NCBI GenBank assembly: GCA_021651055.1
Contig: JAJHOH010000001.1
Span: 744,001-808,000, forward strand
DNA: 64,000 nt
Direction of reading: 5' to 3'
DNA from: Candidatus Manganitrophus morganii
GTDB lineage: Bacteria > Nitrospirota > Nitrospiria > SBBL01 > Manganitrophaceae
The translations under genes and the position numbers were made by a program. The notes beneath the pieces were generated by a model that saw only the letters and a list, made by a program, of their open reading frames with translations, ran no database searches and was not told the DNA's origin. Shown here one piece after another: positions 8,908 through 17,820 of this stretch. Within the stretch, counting starts at the first letter, position 1. Each line of letters starts with the position of its first letter.

Positions 8908-10458
8908 ATGTCGGAAGAAACAGTCATCCGGATCGCGATTATCGGAGCGGGAAGAGGGGGCCTGGCGCTGCTGCAGTGCTTCTCCGAGATCCCCGACATC
9001 CAAATTTCCGGCATTGCCGATACGAACCAAGACGCTCCCGGGATGCAGGAGGCCAAACGGCTCGGCATTCCCTCCACCATCCGTCTCCTTGATCTCATCA
9101 CCCGGCCGGATGTCGATCTGATTTTGGAAGTGACCGGCGATCCCGATATGCCGGCCTTTATCCTGGGGCACAAAAATAAATCGGCCGAGCTGTTCAGCGG
9201 GGCGGAGGCCAAGCTCCTCTGGCGGCTTGTGCAAAACATGATTCGCCAGAATCGCCAGATTCGCTCTCTCATGGAGCAGATCAAATCGGAGGCGATGCGC
9301 GACACCCTCACCGGGCTTTACAACCGCCGCTATTTCGATCACCGAGCGGAAGAAGAGATCATCCGTGCGGACCGTGGCAAACATGCCCTGGCCTTTATGC
9401 TCTGCGACCTGGACGATTTCAAAAGCCTCAACGAAGCCAAGGGACGGCAGCTGGGAGATGAAATATTAAAAGCGGTCGCCGCCGACATGAGACAGTCGAC
9501 CCGGGGAACCGATTTAATCTTCCGCTGGGGAGGCGATGAGATCGTCGTGGTCCTCTCGAAAGCGACGCGGGAAGGGGTCCTCATCGCCGCGGATCGCATT
9601 CGAAAAGGGATCCGGAAAATCGGGAAAAAAGCGGCCGTCTCCCTCGATCTGAGCATCGGCGTCTCTCTCTATCCCGATCATGGAGATAATCTCGACAAGC
9701 TGATTCATCTCGCCGATCGCGCCCTCTATATCGCCAAGAAAGGGGGGGAGAAAATTCACATCGGCGACGAGGGTTACCCTCTCAATGAAACGGCGATCAA
9801 GGTGGTGTTCCAACCGATCATCGATCTGCGAACGAAACAGGTGATCGGTTCTGAAGCGCTCACCCGGGACCCGAAAGGGAAGCTGAATGTCTTCGATCTC
9901 TTCAGAAGATATCACACGATCGGACAGCTGAACGAATTGAAACGGATCTGTTTTTCCACCCAGCTCAAGGCCGCCGAAGAGCATAAAATCGAAAGGCTGT
10001 TCGTGAATATCGATTCGGATATTCTCAGCCGGATGGATTCGGTGCCGAAGCCCCCCGGCGTCGACGTCATTTTAGAGATCTCGGAAGCGGAGGCCCTCCA
10101 TAGCGTCGAAAAACATCTTCAGATGGCCGACAAGTGGCGGGGGAAGGGCTTTAAGTTCGCAATCGATGATTTTGGGGCCGGCTTTATCTCCTTGCCCTTT
10201 GTCGCGCAGCTGATGCCCGATTACATTAAAATCGATCGAATGACGACACTCCAGGCGGTCTCCTCCAAGAAATTCAGAAAGTTTTTAAAGAATTTGATCG
10301 CCGCCCTGCAGGAATATGTGACGGTCGGGATGGTTGCGGAGGGGATCGAGACGGAGGAGGAACTGGAGGTCGTCCGCGAACTCGGCATCTACCTTGCCCA
10401 AGGCTATCTTCTCGGCAAGCCCAAAGCGATCAAACCCTCCCGCCCCCCCAAAAAATAG
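8908..10458 (+). CDS. Rossmann-fold sensor fused to GGDEF and EAL domains (c-di-GMP turnover)
   Basis: 516 residues. Residues 6-100 form a dinucleotide-binding Rossmann domain (IIGAGRGGLALLQ, a GxGxxG-type loop, then PDVDLILEVTG). The GGDEF domain spans about 130-290 with RWGGDEI (active GGDE core, I instead of F) and an RGTD inhibitory I-site five residues upstream. The EAL domain (about 295-510) retains EAL, EISEAE, IDDFGAG, DYIKIDR and VAEGIET, the usual metal and substrate residues. It can therefore be a diguanylate cyclase, a phosphodiesterase or both. No transmembrane segment, so cytosolic. Inference: NAD(P)(H) or a similar nucleotide may control c-di-GMP level. Monocistronic. Confidence 0.88.
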   Translation: MSEETVIRIAIIGAGRGGLALLQCFSEIPDIQISGIADTNQDAPGMQEAKRLGIPSTIRLLDLITRPDVDLILEVTGDPDMPAFILGHKNKSAELFSGAEAKLLWRLVQNMIRQNRQIRSLMEQIKSEAMRDTLTGLYNRRYFDHRAEEEIIRADRGKHALAFMLCDLDDFKSLNEAKGRQLGDEILKAVAADMRQSTRGTDLIFRWGGDEIVVVLSKATREGVLIAADRIRKGIRKIGKKAAVSLDLSIGVSLYPDHGDNLDKLIHLADRALYIAKKGGEKIHIGDEGYPLNETAIKVVFQPIIDLRTKQVIGSEALTRDPKGKLNVFDLFRRYHTIGQLNELKRICFSTQLKAAEEHKIERLFVNIDSDILSRMDSVPKPPGVDVILEISEAEALHSVEKHLQMADKWRGKGFKFAIDDFGAGFISLPFVAQLMPDYIKIDRMTTLQAVSSKKFRKFLKNLIAALQEYVTVGMVAEGIETEEELEVVRELGIYLAQGYLLGKPKAIKPSRPPKK

Positions 10459-10506
10459 GGACCGTCTCCCTCCGGTTCGACCAAACGGAAAATCTCTCCC
10501 GAGTTC

Positions 10507-11229
10507 TCATTTCTTTTGAAACGGAAAATAGCTTTTCTGCTGATCGTAGAACGCCTGCATCGCGCAATTCGCCTTGTGCGTCCGCTGGAGCTGCGGCTCG
10601 AGTTTCTCGAGCAGGCGGCCCGACAGGGCGGCGAGCATGTAGGCCGGCTCCACGCCGGTGAAGGTCCGCATGCCGCTGCAGCCGAAGGAGAGAGAAACCG
10701 CCGCCCCCTGAGAGGCCACCGCCAGCGCCGCGCAGGCGGGCCGGCCGAAGATCTTGGAGGAGACATCGCTCTTCCACTCGGCATCCCCGGTCGCCTCCCG
10801 CAGGAGCATCGCCTGGGCCGGCTGAAGCCAGATCACCACCACCTCCGGCACGACCGGGAAGTTAGAAAGCGGCCCGTACAACATCGCCTTTCCCTTCTTC
10901 GCCAAAGCGGGAATCTCTCCCGCCTCTTCGGGCTTCACATACCCGACCTCGCACATCATCGAGAGCCCGCGCTGGAGCCCCTCTTTCGCCTCGGAGGTCA
11001 GATCAAACCCCATCACCATCGCCCCGATCGGGCAATTCATATGATCTGCATCGTTCGCGGCGAAAAGCTCTTTCTCCGCCTGGCGCCAAAAAGCGCAAGA
11101 GGAGGGAGAAACCCCTTCAAAAATCGGAATCCCTTTCGGGACGGCTTCCACCGGCGCCGCCGCCACCGGCGGCCGGTCTAATCCGAGAAGAGTGGTCAAC
11201 GTTTGGGCCAACGAGGCATATCCGGTCAT
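10507..11229 (-). CDS. DUF169 family protein
   Basis: 240 residues with the DUF169 features PSSCAFWRQA, NCPIGAMVMG, a MCEVGYV stretch and GCSGMRTFTG, and four conserved-looking cysteines. DUF169 proteins are widespread in anaerobes and methanogens, and their biochemical role is not established. The conserved Cys residues suggest a metal or thiol site. Cytosolic (no signal or membrane helix). AAGGAGCG ribosome site immediately upstream of the ATG; promoter at 11285-11313. Stands alone between two plus-strand genes. Confidence 0.75.
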   Translation of the reverse strand: MTGYASLAQTLTTLLGLDRPPVAAAPVEAVPKGIPIFEGVSPSSCAFWRQAEKELFAANDADHMNCPIGAMVMGFDLTSEAKEGLQRGLSMMCEVGYVKPEEAGEIPALAKKGKAMLYGPLSNFPVVPEVVVIWLQPAQAMLLREATGDAEWKSDVSSKIFGRPACAALAVASQGAAVSLSFGCSGMRTFTGVEPAYMLAALSGRLLEKLEPQLQRTHKANCAMQAFYDQQKSYFPFQKK

Positions 11230-11284
11230 TTTTTACGCTCCTTCAGCAATAGGTTGGACGCGATCCATTTTCATCTGTCGCCAT

Positions 11285-11313
11285 ATTATACGGAGGCTCC
11301 ATGCTCAAGTCCA
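11285..11313 (-). promoter_or_regulatory. Putative promoter of the DUF169 gene
   Basis: Minus-strand TGGACT (11313-11308), 17-base spacer, perfect TATAAT (11290-11285). The leader would be about 50 bases, ending in a strong ribosome site. Confidence 0.45.
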
Positions 11314-11427
11314 CTCTGATGTCGGGCGCGGCTTGCCTCGCTCGATGCAAATCCCTTATGATGGAAGAAGCATCTCCGCACCTCATCACCTGAAGTGATG
11401 TTCTTACCTTTACATGAGGGAGGGATC

Positions 11428-11979
11428 ATGACCACAGTAATGGATCGAATCTTTCGCGCCGCGAAGCTGGATCGGAACCTCTATGAGGAGGTCGAAGCCG
11501 ATAAAAACACATTGTCTCAGGCGCTCGGGGTCGTCTTCTTCTCCGGACTGGCGGCCGGGATCGGCGCCGTCGGACGCGGACCGGCGCAGATTTTATTCGG
11601 CGCCGCCGCCGCTTTGATCGGATGGTTCATTTGGGCGGCATTAATCTATCTGATCGGGGTCAAGCTTCTCCCGGAGCCGCAAACGCGGTCCGATTTGGGA
11701 GAGCTGCTCCGGACCATCGGTTTTGCCAGCGCGCCCGGCCTGATTCGGGTGCTGGGAATCTTTCCGGGGATGGCCGAGATCGTCTTCTTCGTCGCCGCGA
11801 TCTGGATGTTCGTCGCGATGGTGCTGGCGGCTCGTCAGGCCCTCGACTATCAGAGCACGATCCGCGCCATTTCGGTGGTTGCCATCGGATGGATTGTCCA
11901 GATGGTGATCCTGGTTTTTGTATTGAGCATGATGCAACAGCCGTCTCCGGGAGCAGGTGAAACGGTCGCACCGGGATAG
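11428..11979 (+). CDS. Yip1-domain integral membrane protein
   Basis: 183 residues from ATG 11428, chosen over 11395 because GAGGGAGG lies directly before it. After an amphipathic N-terminus (MDRIFRAAKLD) there are about five hydrophobic segments: LGVVFFSGLAAG, AAALIGWFIWAALIYLIG, FASAPGLIRVLGIF, EIVFFVAAIWMFVAMVLA and ISVVAIGWIVQMVILVFVL. This layout and the initial DRI(F/L) motif match bacterial Yip1-family proteins. Their function in bacteria is unknown. Inner membrane. Confidence 0.72.
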   Translation: MTTVMDRIFRAAKLDRNLYEEVEADKNTLSQALGVVFFSGLAAGIGAVGRGPAQILFGAAAALIGWFIWAALIYLIGVKLLPEPQTRSDLGELLRTIGFASAPGLIRVLGIFPGMAEIVFFVAAIWMFVAMVLAARQALDYQSTIRAISVVAIGWIVQMVILVFVLSMMQQPSPGAGETVAPG

Positions 11980-12021
11980 ATCCGAATCCGATCAACGTCA
12001 AAACCAACTGAGGGATTCGTT

Positions 12022-12411
12022 TCACGGCTCGAAATGTTCCACCACTCCCCAATAGGTGAAGGTGTTCAATCCCTGGCTGAGGTGCTCCATGTAAATCATC
12101 TTCCCCTCCGAAGGAGCCACCTTGATATACCCTCCCCCCGTCGGGTCGATAAAGAGGGTGAAAGGACCCTGGATCGAACGGATCAGCTTTCTCTTTTCGC
12201 GGCTCTCCCAATAGAACTCATCCCCGTCTTTGATGATGATCACCCGATGATTCTTTTTTTTCACGCTGTCCATCTCAATCCGGACCGATTCCTCCACCGT
12301 GCTCTTCGTCTGAATATCCGGCGCCCCGCTCAGAATCAGCGTCTTTGCAGCCGCCGGCCGGACCGAAAAGAACGATAATAACAACAGAACGAAAACAAAC
12401 CTTTGTTTCAT
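12022..12411 (-). CDS. Small exported hypothetical protein
   Basis: The start at 12411 (MKQRFVFVLLLLSFF...) gives a clean signal peptide ending near RPAAA and has GGAGGG upstream; the longer frame to 12453 has neither. The mature part is about 108 residues, basic in the middle (SVKKKNHR) with IIIKDGDEFYWESREKR and a C-terminal ITYWGVVE-like beta region. No family recognised. Periplasmic or secreted. Confidence 0.65.
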   Translation of the reverse strand: MKQRFVFVLLLLSFFSVRPAAAKTLILSGAPDIQTKSTVEESVRIEMDSVKKKNHRVIIIKDGDEFYWESREKRKLIRSIQGPFTLFIDPTGGGYIKVAPSEGKMIYMEHLSQGLNTFTYWGVVEHFEP

Positions 12412-12578
12412 TGAATTCCACCCTCCATACCTTTGATTCTTTGAACCCCGCATTGAACAATGCGCGGCCTCCCCCTGTCAATAGGAAAGAGGTGCGGCTT
12501 GCCATAATCGACCGCTTTGGATATTCTAAAAAGAGAGGAGAGCACGTTTTCATTTCAGGAAAGGATTTCAAAACACCG

Positions 12579-13295
12579 ATGGCAACAAGACAACGGTATG
12601 TTTCCAGCGAGATGACCCACTTCGTCGGAAGGGATCACACCGAAGCCGATCAGTACAAGCTCTTGATCCAGATTATCACCTCCGGCTGGCTGACCCACCC
12701 GCCGCACGATCCGGCCATCTCCGGCCGGCTCACCGTCAACACCGACGCGCGAATCAGCGAGAACGAGATGTATTATCCGCAGATCATCTCCTTCTCCGAT
12801 ATTCCGATCGGCGAGCTCGATATCCACATTCAAAAATTCAGCCGGTTCGGCCTCTCCTTTTTAAAGTCGTTCCTGGTGAAGCAGGGGGCCAATCCGGTTT
12901 TCTACATTGCCAAAAATGCACTCTCGCGCGACAAGGGGCGAACCGATCGGTTTACCCTGGCCGAGCGCTTCGACCAAACCATCCAGCAATACCATGCTCT
13001 TTTTGAGGAACTGCGCAACACCCCCGAGAAACCCGATTCTCCCGACCGGATAAAACGCCTCTTCTCCATCAAAGATTTTCTCGATTACCATATCTTCAGC
13101 TTCCTGAAGTTTTTTGATGCGTCAAAGCCGGAGGACGATCCCGAACACTTCTACATGGAGCGGGAATGGCGAATCCTCGGCAACCTCCACTTTACGCTTC
13201 AAGACATCCGCCGGATCATCCTCCCCGAATCATACGCCCCTCGGCTCCGGGAAGATCTGCCGAAATATATCGGCCAGATTACGTTCGTGGAGTAA
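12579..13295 (+). CDS. AbiGi-like protein (abortive-infection antitoxin family), without AbiGii partner
   Basis: The start at 12579 (MATRQRYVSSEMTHFVG) is preferred; the frame is open back to 12345 but that overlaps another gene. AGGAAAGG lies about 13 bases upstream. The protein (238 residues) shows features I associate with the AbiGi family: the RYVSSEMTHFVG start, SGWLTHPP, SFSDIPIGELDIHIQKFSRFG, and FLVKQGANPVFYIAK. In the lactococcal AbiG system AbiGi is the antitoxin-like partner of the nucleotidyltransferase-like AbiGii. No such gene is adjacent here: upstream is a small exported protein, downstream an ABC transporter. It may be an orphan or have a different job. Assigned from remembered family features only. 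Confidence 0.6.
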   Translation: MATRQRYVSSEMTHFVGRDHTEADQYKLLIQIITSGWLTHPPHDPAISGRLTVNTDARISENEMYYPQIISFSDIPIGELDIHIQKFSRFGLSFLKSFLVKQGANPVFYIAKNALSRDKGRTDRFTLAERFDQTIQQYHALFEELRNTPEKPDSPDRIKRLFSIKDFLDYHIFSFLKFFDASKPEDDPEHFYMEREWRILGNLHFTLQDIRRIILPESYAPRLREDLPKYIGQITFVE

Positions 13296-13390
13296 CCCGC
13301 CGGAGCTCCGCTATCGATTCCTATCTTTACCCTCCTCATTTGTTATGTTAACCTGATGCGTGGCATTCATTACTTCCTCAAGGGATACGT

Positions 13391-14077
13391 GTGATTGAGC
13401 TAAAATCGGTCAACAAGACCTACCCTCACCCGGTTCACCCGGTCGCCGCGCTCAAGGAGATCACCTTGCAAATCGAGAAAGGCTCCTTCTCCTTACTGAT
13501 GGGGCCGAGCGGGTGCGGAAAGTCGACGCTGCTCAACCTGATCGGGGGGCTCGACCAGCCATCTTCCGGCGACCTCATGATTGCCGGCCGGCCGACGCGC
13601 GGTTTCACCGATGCCGACTGGACCCGGCTTCGCCGGACGGAGATCGGGATGATTTTTCAGTTCTTCAATCTCCTTCCGATGCTCAATGCGCTGGAAAATG
13701 TCGCCCTTCCCCTACTGCTCCGGGGCGATCGTCCGGAAGAGGCAAAGCGGCGCGCCACGGCGGCCCTCATTTCAGTTGGATTGGGAAATCGGCTCGATCA
13801 CCGGCCGAGCGCCCTCTCCGGCGGGGAGATGCAGCGGGTGGCGATCGCGCGCGCCGATGTCGTTTCCCCGCAGATCCTCCTCGCCGACGAGCCGACCGGG
13901 AACCTCGATTCTGAAAATGGGGAAGAGGTCCTCAAGCTTCTCTCCTCCCGCGCCCGCGCCGGGGTCACCCTGCTCCTCGCCACCCATAGCCCGCAGGCCG
14001 TTCCTTACGCCGATCAGATCATCCACCTCAAAGACGGGCGGGTGGATCGGATAGACCGGATCGAAAGGAAATACTGA
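13391..14077 (+). CDS. ABC transporter ATP-binding protein, LolD/MacB type
   Basis: 228 residues, GTG start. Walker A GPSGCGKST, Q-loop FQFFNLLP, signature LSGGEMQRVAIARA, Walker B ILLADEPTGNLD and H-loop ATHSP are all present and intact. The EPTGNLD form is typical of the LolCDE/MacB/FtsE class that drives lipoprotein or periplasmic export rather than solute uptake. The stop codon overlaps the start of the permease gene (TGATG at 14075-14079), so the two are translationally coupled. First gene of a three-gene operon. Confidence 0.93.
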   Translation: MIELKSVNKTYPHPVHPVAALKEITLQIEKGSFSLLMGPSGCGKSTLLNLIGGLDQPSSGDLMIAGRPTRGFTDADWTRLRRTEIGMIFQFFNLLPMLNALENVALPLLLRGDRPEEAKRRATAALISVGLGNRLDHRPSALSGGEMQRVAIARADVVSPQILLADEPTGNLDSENGEEVLKLLSSRARAGVTLLLATHSPQAVPYADQIIHLKDGRVDRIDRIERKY

Positions 14078-16644
14078 TGCGCGTTCTGTTCGAGTGGATC
14101 TCCTTCCGCCATCTCTTCCGCGAGCGGCGGGCTTGGCTGACACTGATCGGGGTCGCTCTCGGCATCTCGGTCTTCATCTCGATCCGGATCGCGAACCAGA
14201 GCGTCTTGAGCGCCTATCGCCACTCGGTCGATGCGGTCGCCGGAAACACCACGCTCGAGGTCGTCGGCCGCGCCGGCCCTTTCGATGAAACAATCATCGC
14301 CGAGATTCGAGAAACCCCGAACGTCCGATCGGTCGCGCCGATCATCCAGGCCCCCCTCCCCATGACCGCTCCCCCCTCGACACAGGGAGAGATCCTCTTC
14401 TTGATGGGGGTCGATCTCCTCCAGGAAGGTCCCTTCCGCCAGTATGAGATCAGCAGCGGCCTCAACGAAAGTGAGCCGGAAACCTTCTTTACCGAATTGA
14501 TGGAACCCGATGCGGTGCTGCTGACGGCGCCTTTCGCCGCCCGCCATCGGATTCAGATCGGGGATGCGATCTCCGTTCGTGACGGCAATCGCCTCCTCTC
14601 CCTTCGCGTCGTTGGTCTCCTGAAAGGGCGCGGGCTCGCCGAAGCGGAGGGGGGGAATATCGCCGTCATGGACATTGCCTCCGCGCAGTGGCGCCTCGGC
14701 AAGCTCGGAACACTCGACCGGATCGATCTGATCACCGACGCGCAGACCCCGCTGAGCGAGATCATCCCCTCCTTGGCCGAGCGGATCGGACCGGGGCTTT
14801 CGCTGCGCCGTCCCGAGCGGCGGAGCGAGCAGGTGGAGAAGATGCTCTTCGCCTTTCAGTTGAATCTGACCGCCCTCTCGGCCATCTCCCTTTTTGTCGG
14901 GATCTTTTTGATCTACAATACGCTGCTTGTCTCGGTCGTTCACCGGCGGAAAGAGATCGGCATTCTCCGCTCCCTCGGCGTCACACGCCTCCGGATCTTT
15001 CTTCTTTTCTTATGGGAGGGAATTTTGCTGGGAACCCTCGGGGGGCTCGGGGGGGTGCTCATCGGCGCTTTTCTCGCACAGGGGGTCTTGCGGCTCGTCG
15101 CCCGGACGGTCAGCGCGATTTATGTCCCAATCCCCCCTTCCCCCTTTTCCCTCCCCCCGTCGATCTTTTGGGAGGGGATCGGCATCGGGATCATCGTCTC
15201 GGCCCTCTCCTCCCTCCTCCCCGCGCTGCAAGCCGGCCGGCTCCGGCCGCGGGAGGCGATGGAGGGGATCTATGCCTCCCAACAGCCCCCTTCGGTGGCG
15301 AAGTTCTTGATCGCCGCCTCTCTCCTCGGCCTGACCGCCGCCCTTCTCTCGCGGGTCCCCTCCCACTGGGATCTCCCCGCGGCCGGCTATCTCTCCGCCG
15401 CTTTTCTCCTGATCACCTTCTCGATGCTCGTCCCGCCCGGCCTCCTCTTCTTCTCCCATTTGATCGCGCCGCTGCTGGAGCACCTCCCCCCCTCCTGGCG
15501 GCTGGCGCGCGGCCATTTGGAGCAGGCGATCCGGCGGAATGCGCCGACGATCGCCGCCTTCATGGGAGCGCTGGCGATGATGATCAGCGTCGTCATCATG
15601 ATCGAGAGCTTCCGCAACACCGTCGTCCTCTGGATCGACCAGACGATCAAAGCCGATATCATCGGCGCCCCCGTCTCGCTTCTCTCCAATGAATCGGAAG
15701 AGACCCTTCCCGATGATCTGATCTCGACGGTGCGTCAAACGGCCGGGGTCGAAGCGGTCGACGGCTACCGCTCTCTGCGACTTCTCTTTCGGGAGGAGCC
15801 GGCGCTGCTGGTCGGACGCGATCTGGCGATCCACGCGGCGCACAGCCGGTATCTCTTCCGTTCGGGCGATTCGGATGAAGTCATTCAACGGGCCGTTCGC
15901 GAAGGAAAGGTTCTCCTCTCCGAAGTCTTCGCCAACCGCTTCGGCCTGCGCGAAGGCGAGACGATCGAGGTCCCTTCCCCCGAAGGGCCGGTCCCGCTGG
16001 AAATCGCCGGCGTCTTCTATGAATACAGCACCGACGGCGGCAAAATGGTCATCGACCGCTCGCTTCTTCAGAAATTCTGGAAAGACGACCGGCTCAACGT
16101 CATCGCCGTCTATCTGGAAAAGGGATTCTCCCCCGATGCGGTCCGTCAGGAATTGGTCCAGCGCGCGGGGGCGGAATCGGGGCTGGCCTTCATCACGCAG
16201 GTCAATTTTAAAAATGAGATCTTGCGGATTTTCGATCAAACCTTTCTCGTCACCTATGCGCTGGAATGGATTGCGGTCGTGGTCGCGCTGCTCGGGATCA
16301 CGAACACCCTTTTTGTCTCGATCCTGGAGCGGCAGCGGGAGATCGGAATCTTGCGGGCGGTCGGCGCCTCCCGCCGCCAGGTGGTTCAGGTCGTCTTGAT
16401 CGAGGCCTTCTATATGGGGGTGATCGGGAACATTCTCTCCCTCTTCTGCGCCTTCTTCCTCTCGCTCCTCCTGATCTTCGTCATCAACAAACAGTCGTTC
16501 GGCTGGACCCTTCTTTATCATTATCCTCCTTCCGTCATCGTCCACTCCTTCTTGCTGGCGACCGTAACGGCGCTGCTCGCCGGATATTTCCCGGCGCGCA
16601 AGGCGGCGCGACTGGAGGTCACGGAGGCGATTTCGTATGAATAG
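14077..16644 (+). CDS. FtsX/MacB-type ABC transporter permease (two-module)
   Basis: 855 residues. N-terminal transmembrane anchor followed by a MacB-like periplasmic domain (about 45-250), then FtsX-type helices (about 268-390), a further pair of helices, a second periplasmic domain (about 520-700) and a final FtsX helix bundle (about 725-845). Two modules in one chain replace a pair of permeases, as in LolC+LolE or AttF+AttG. Both FtsX modules carry the RRKEIGILRSLG / RQREIGILRAVG coupling loop that contacts the ATPase. Starts inside the ATPase stop codon and ends 8 bases inside the next gene. Inner membrane. Confidence 0.92.
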   Translation: MRVLFEWISFRHLFRERRAWLTLIGVALGISVFISIRIANQSVLSAYRHSVDAVAGNTTLEVVGRAGPFDETIIAEIRETPNVRSVAPIIQAPLPMTAPPSTQGEILFLMGVDLLQEGPFRQYEISSGLNESEPETFFTELMEPDAVLLTAPFAARHRIQIGDAISVRDGNRLLSLRVVGLLKGRGLAEAEGGNIAVMDIASAQWRLGKLGTLDRIDLITDAQTPLSEIIPSLAERIGPGLSLRRPERRSEQVEKMLFAFQLNLTALSAISLFVGIFLIYNTLLVSVVHRRKEIGILRSLGVTRLRIFLLFLWEGILLGTLGGLGGVLIGAFLAQGVLRLVARTVSAIYVPIPPSPFSLPPSIFWEGIGIGIIVSALSSLLPALQAGRLRPREAMEGIYASQQPPSVAKFLIAASLLGLTAALLSRVPSHWDLPAAGYLSAAFLLITFSMLVPPGLLFFSHLIAPLLEHLPPSWRLARGHLEQAIRRNAPTIAAFMGALAMMISVVIMIESFRNTVVLWIDQTIKADIIGAPVSLLSNESEETLPDDLISTVRQTAGVEAVDGYRSLRLLFREEPALLVGRDLAIHAAHSRYLFRSGDSDEVIQRAVREGKVLLSEVFANRFGLREGETIEVPSPEGPVPLEIAGVFYEYSTDGGKMVIDRSLLQKFWKDDRLNVIAVYLEKGFSPDAVRQELVQRAGAESGLAFITQVNFKNEILRIFDQTFLVTYALEWIAVVVALLGITNTLFVSILERQREIGILRAVGASRRQVVQVVLIEAFYMGVIGNILSLFCAFFLSLLLIFVINKQSFGWTLLYHYPPSVIVHSFLLATVTALLAGYFPARKAARLEVTEAISYE

Positions 16645-17812
16645 CGGGGTTCTTCCAAAAATCGGTAAGGGCGTATTGCGATACGCCCCTACCATCTGGA
16701 TTCTCCTTCTTTTCTTCCTGGCCGCTTCCGATGCGGCGGAGCGGCAGGTGGCCGCTCTTTCTTCTAGGCCATTCGAGGCAGCCGCGCCGGGCTATCGCTT
16801 CTCCTTTCCGAGGGATCACGGCGCGCATCCGAACTTTAAAACGGAGTGGTGGTACTTCACCGGCAATCTCACGGCGGACGGCAAGGCGTACGGCTATGAG
16901 CTGACCTTCTTTCGGCGCGGGGTCGATTCGCCTCAGACGGAGAAGAACCCCTCCCGGTGGGCGATTCGGGATCTCTACTTCGCCCACTTCGCCTTGACCG
17001 ACGTCGAAGAAAAGCGGTTCTATCACACCGACAAAATCAGCCGGGAGGCGATCGGAAAAGCGGGCGCGAAGCAGGATCGATTGGAAGTTTGGATCGATCG
17101 ATGGCGGGCGGCTCAAGATCCGGATGGAACCATCCACCTTCAGGCAGAAGAGGAAGCGGAATCCGATCGCTCCGGATGGAAAATCGATCTTCTCCTCACT
17201 TCGGACAAGCCGCTCGTCATCCATGGAACCGACGGAATAAGCCGGAAAGGGGGCGAACCGGGACAGGCCTCGCACTACCTCTCCTTTACCCGGCTTCAGA
17301 CGCAGGGGTCCCTTTCGATCAATGGGAAGACGCAGTCGGTTTCGGGATTGAGTTGGATGGATCACGAATTCAGCAGCAGCATGCTGAATAAAAATCAGGT
17401 CGGATGGGATTGGTTCTCGATCCAGCTTGAAGATGAGCGAGAGGTGATGCTCTATCAAATTCGGACGATCGAGGGGGGGAAAGATCCCTTCTCCGGCGGG
17501 ACGATCATTGAGCCCGACGGAACGGCCCGGCACCTCCCCGCTGACGCATTCACCCTCACGCCGCTGCGGAATTGGACGAGCAAGAAGAGCGGCGGGGAGT
17601 ATCCGGTGGCCTGGCGGATTGCGATCCCCTCCGAAAGGCTGACCCTCGAATCGGAGCCGCTCCTGGAGGACCAAGAGCTGATCACGTCGAAGAGCACCCG
17701 CGTCGCCTATTGGGAAGGGGCCAGTCGCTTTCAGGGAACAAAGGAGGGGAAGTCGATCGAGGGGAAAGGTTATATCGAGATGACCGGCTACGCCGAGCCG
17801 TTCAATAAGTGA
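16637..17812 (+). CDS. AttH/CrtC-like lipocalin-domain exported protein
   Basis: 391 residues. After an N-terminal signal anchor (WILLLFFLAA, about 22-32) comes the AttH/hydroxyneurosporene-synthase-type fold: YRFSFPRDHGAHPNFKTEWWYFTG at about 54-77, then WMDHEFSS and GWDWFSIQLEDEREVMLYQIR. Members form two lipocalin-like barrels and include carotenoid 1,2-hydratase, but no carotenoid genes are near. The gene overlaps the permease by 8 bases, as attH follows attEFG. Inference: it handles or receives a hydrophobic substrate moved by the transporter. Odd: residues about 10-20 (GKGVLRYAPT) are encoded by a short palindromic repeat (16664-16693) of a family otherwise found between genes. Confidence 0.85.
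   Translation: MNSGVLPKIGKGVLRYAPTIWILLLFFLAASDAAERQVAALSSRPFEAAAPGYRFSFPRDHGAHPNFKTEWWYFTGNLTADGKAYGYELTFFRRGVDSPQTEKNPSRWAIRDLYFAHFALTDVEEKRFYHTDKISREAIGKAGAKQDRLEVWIDRWRAAQDPDGTIHLQAEEEAESDRSGWKIDLLLTSDKPLVIHGTDGISRKGGEPGQASHYLSFTRLQTQGSLSINGKTQSVSGLSWMDHEFSSSMLNKNQVGWDWFSIQLEDEREVMLYQIRTIEGGKDPFSGGTIIEPDGTARHLPADAFTLTPLRNWTSKKSGGEYPVAWRIAIPSERLTLESEPLLEDQELITSKSTRVAYWEGASRFQGTKEGKSIEGKGYIEMTGYAEPFNK
16664..16693. repeat. 30-bp palindromic repeat inside the signal-peptide coding region
   Basis: GGTAAGGGCGTATTGCGATACGCCCCTACC: arms GGTAaGGGCGTAT and ATACGCCCCTACC around TGCG. It shares the GTAGGGGC...GCCCCTAC ends with the larger element at 17821-17882. Confidence 0.75.
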
Positions 17813-17820
17813 AATGAATC

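Noticed and set aside
15010-16695. 561-residue minus-strand open frame
   Set aside because: Shadow of the ABC permease; the product is a run of D, R, E, G without hydrophobic core.
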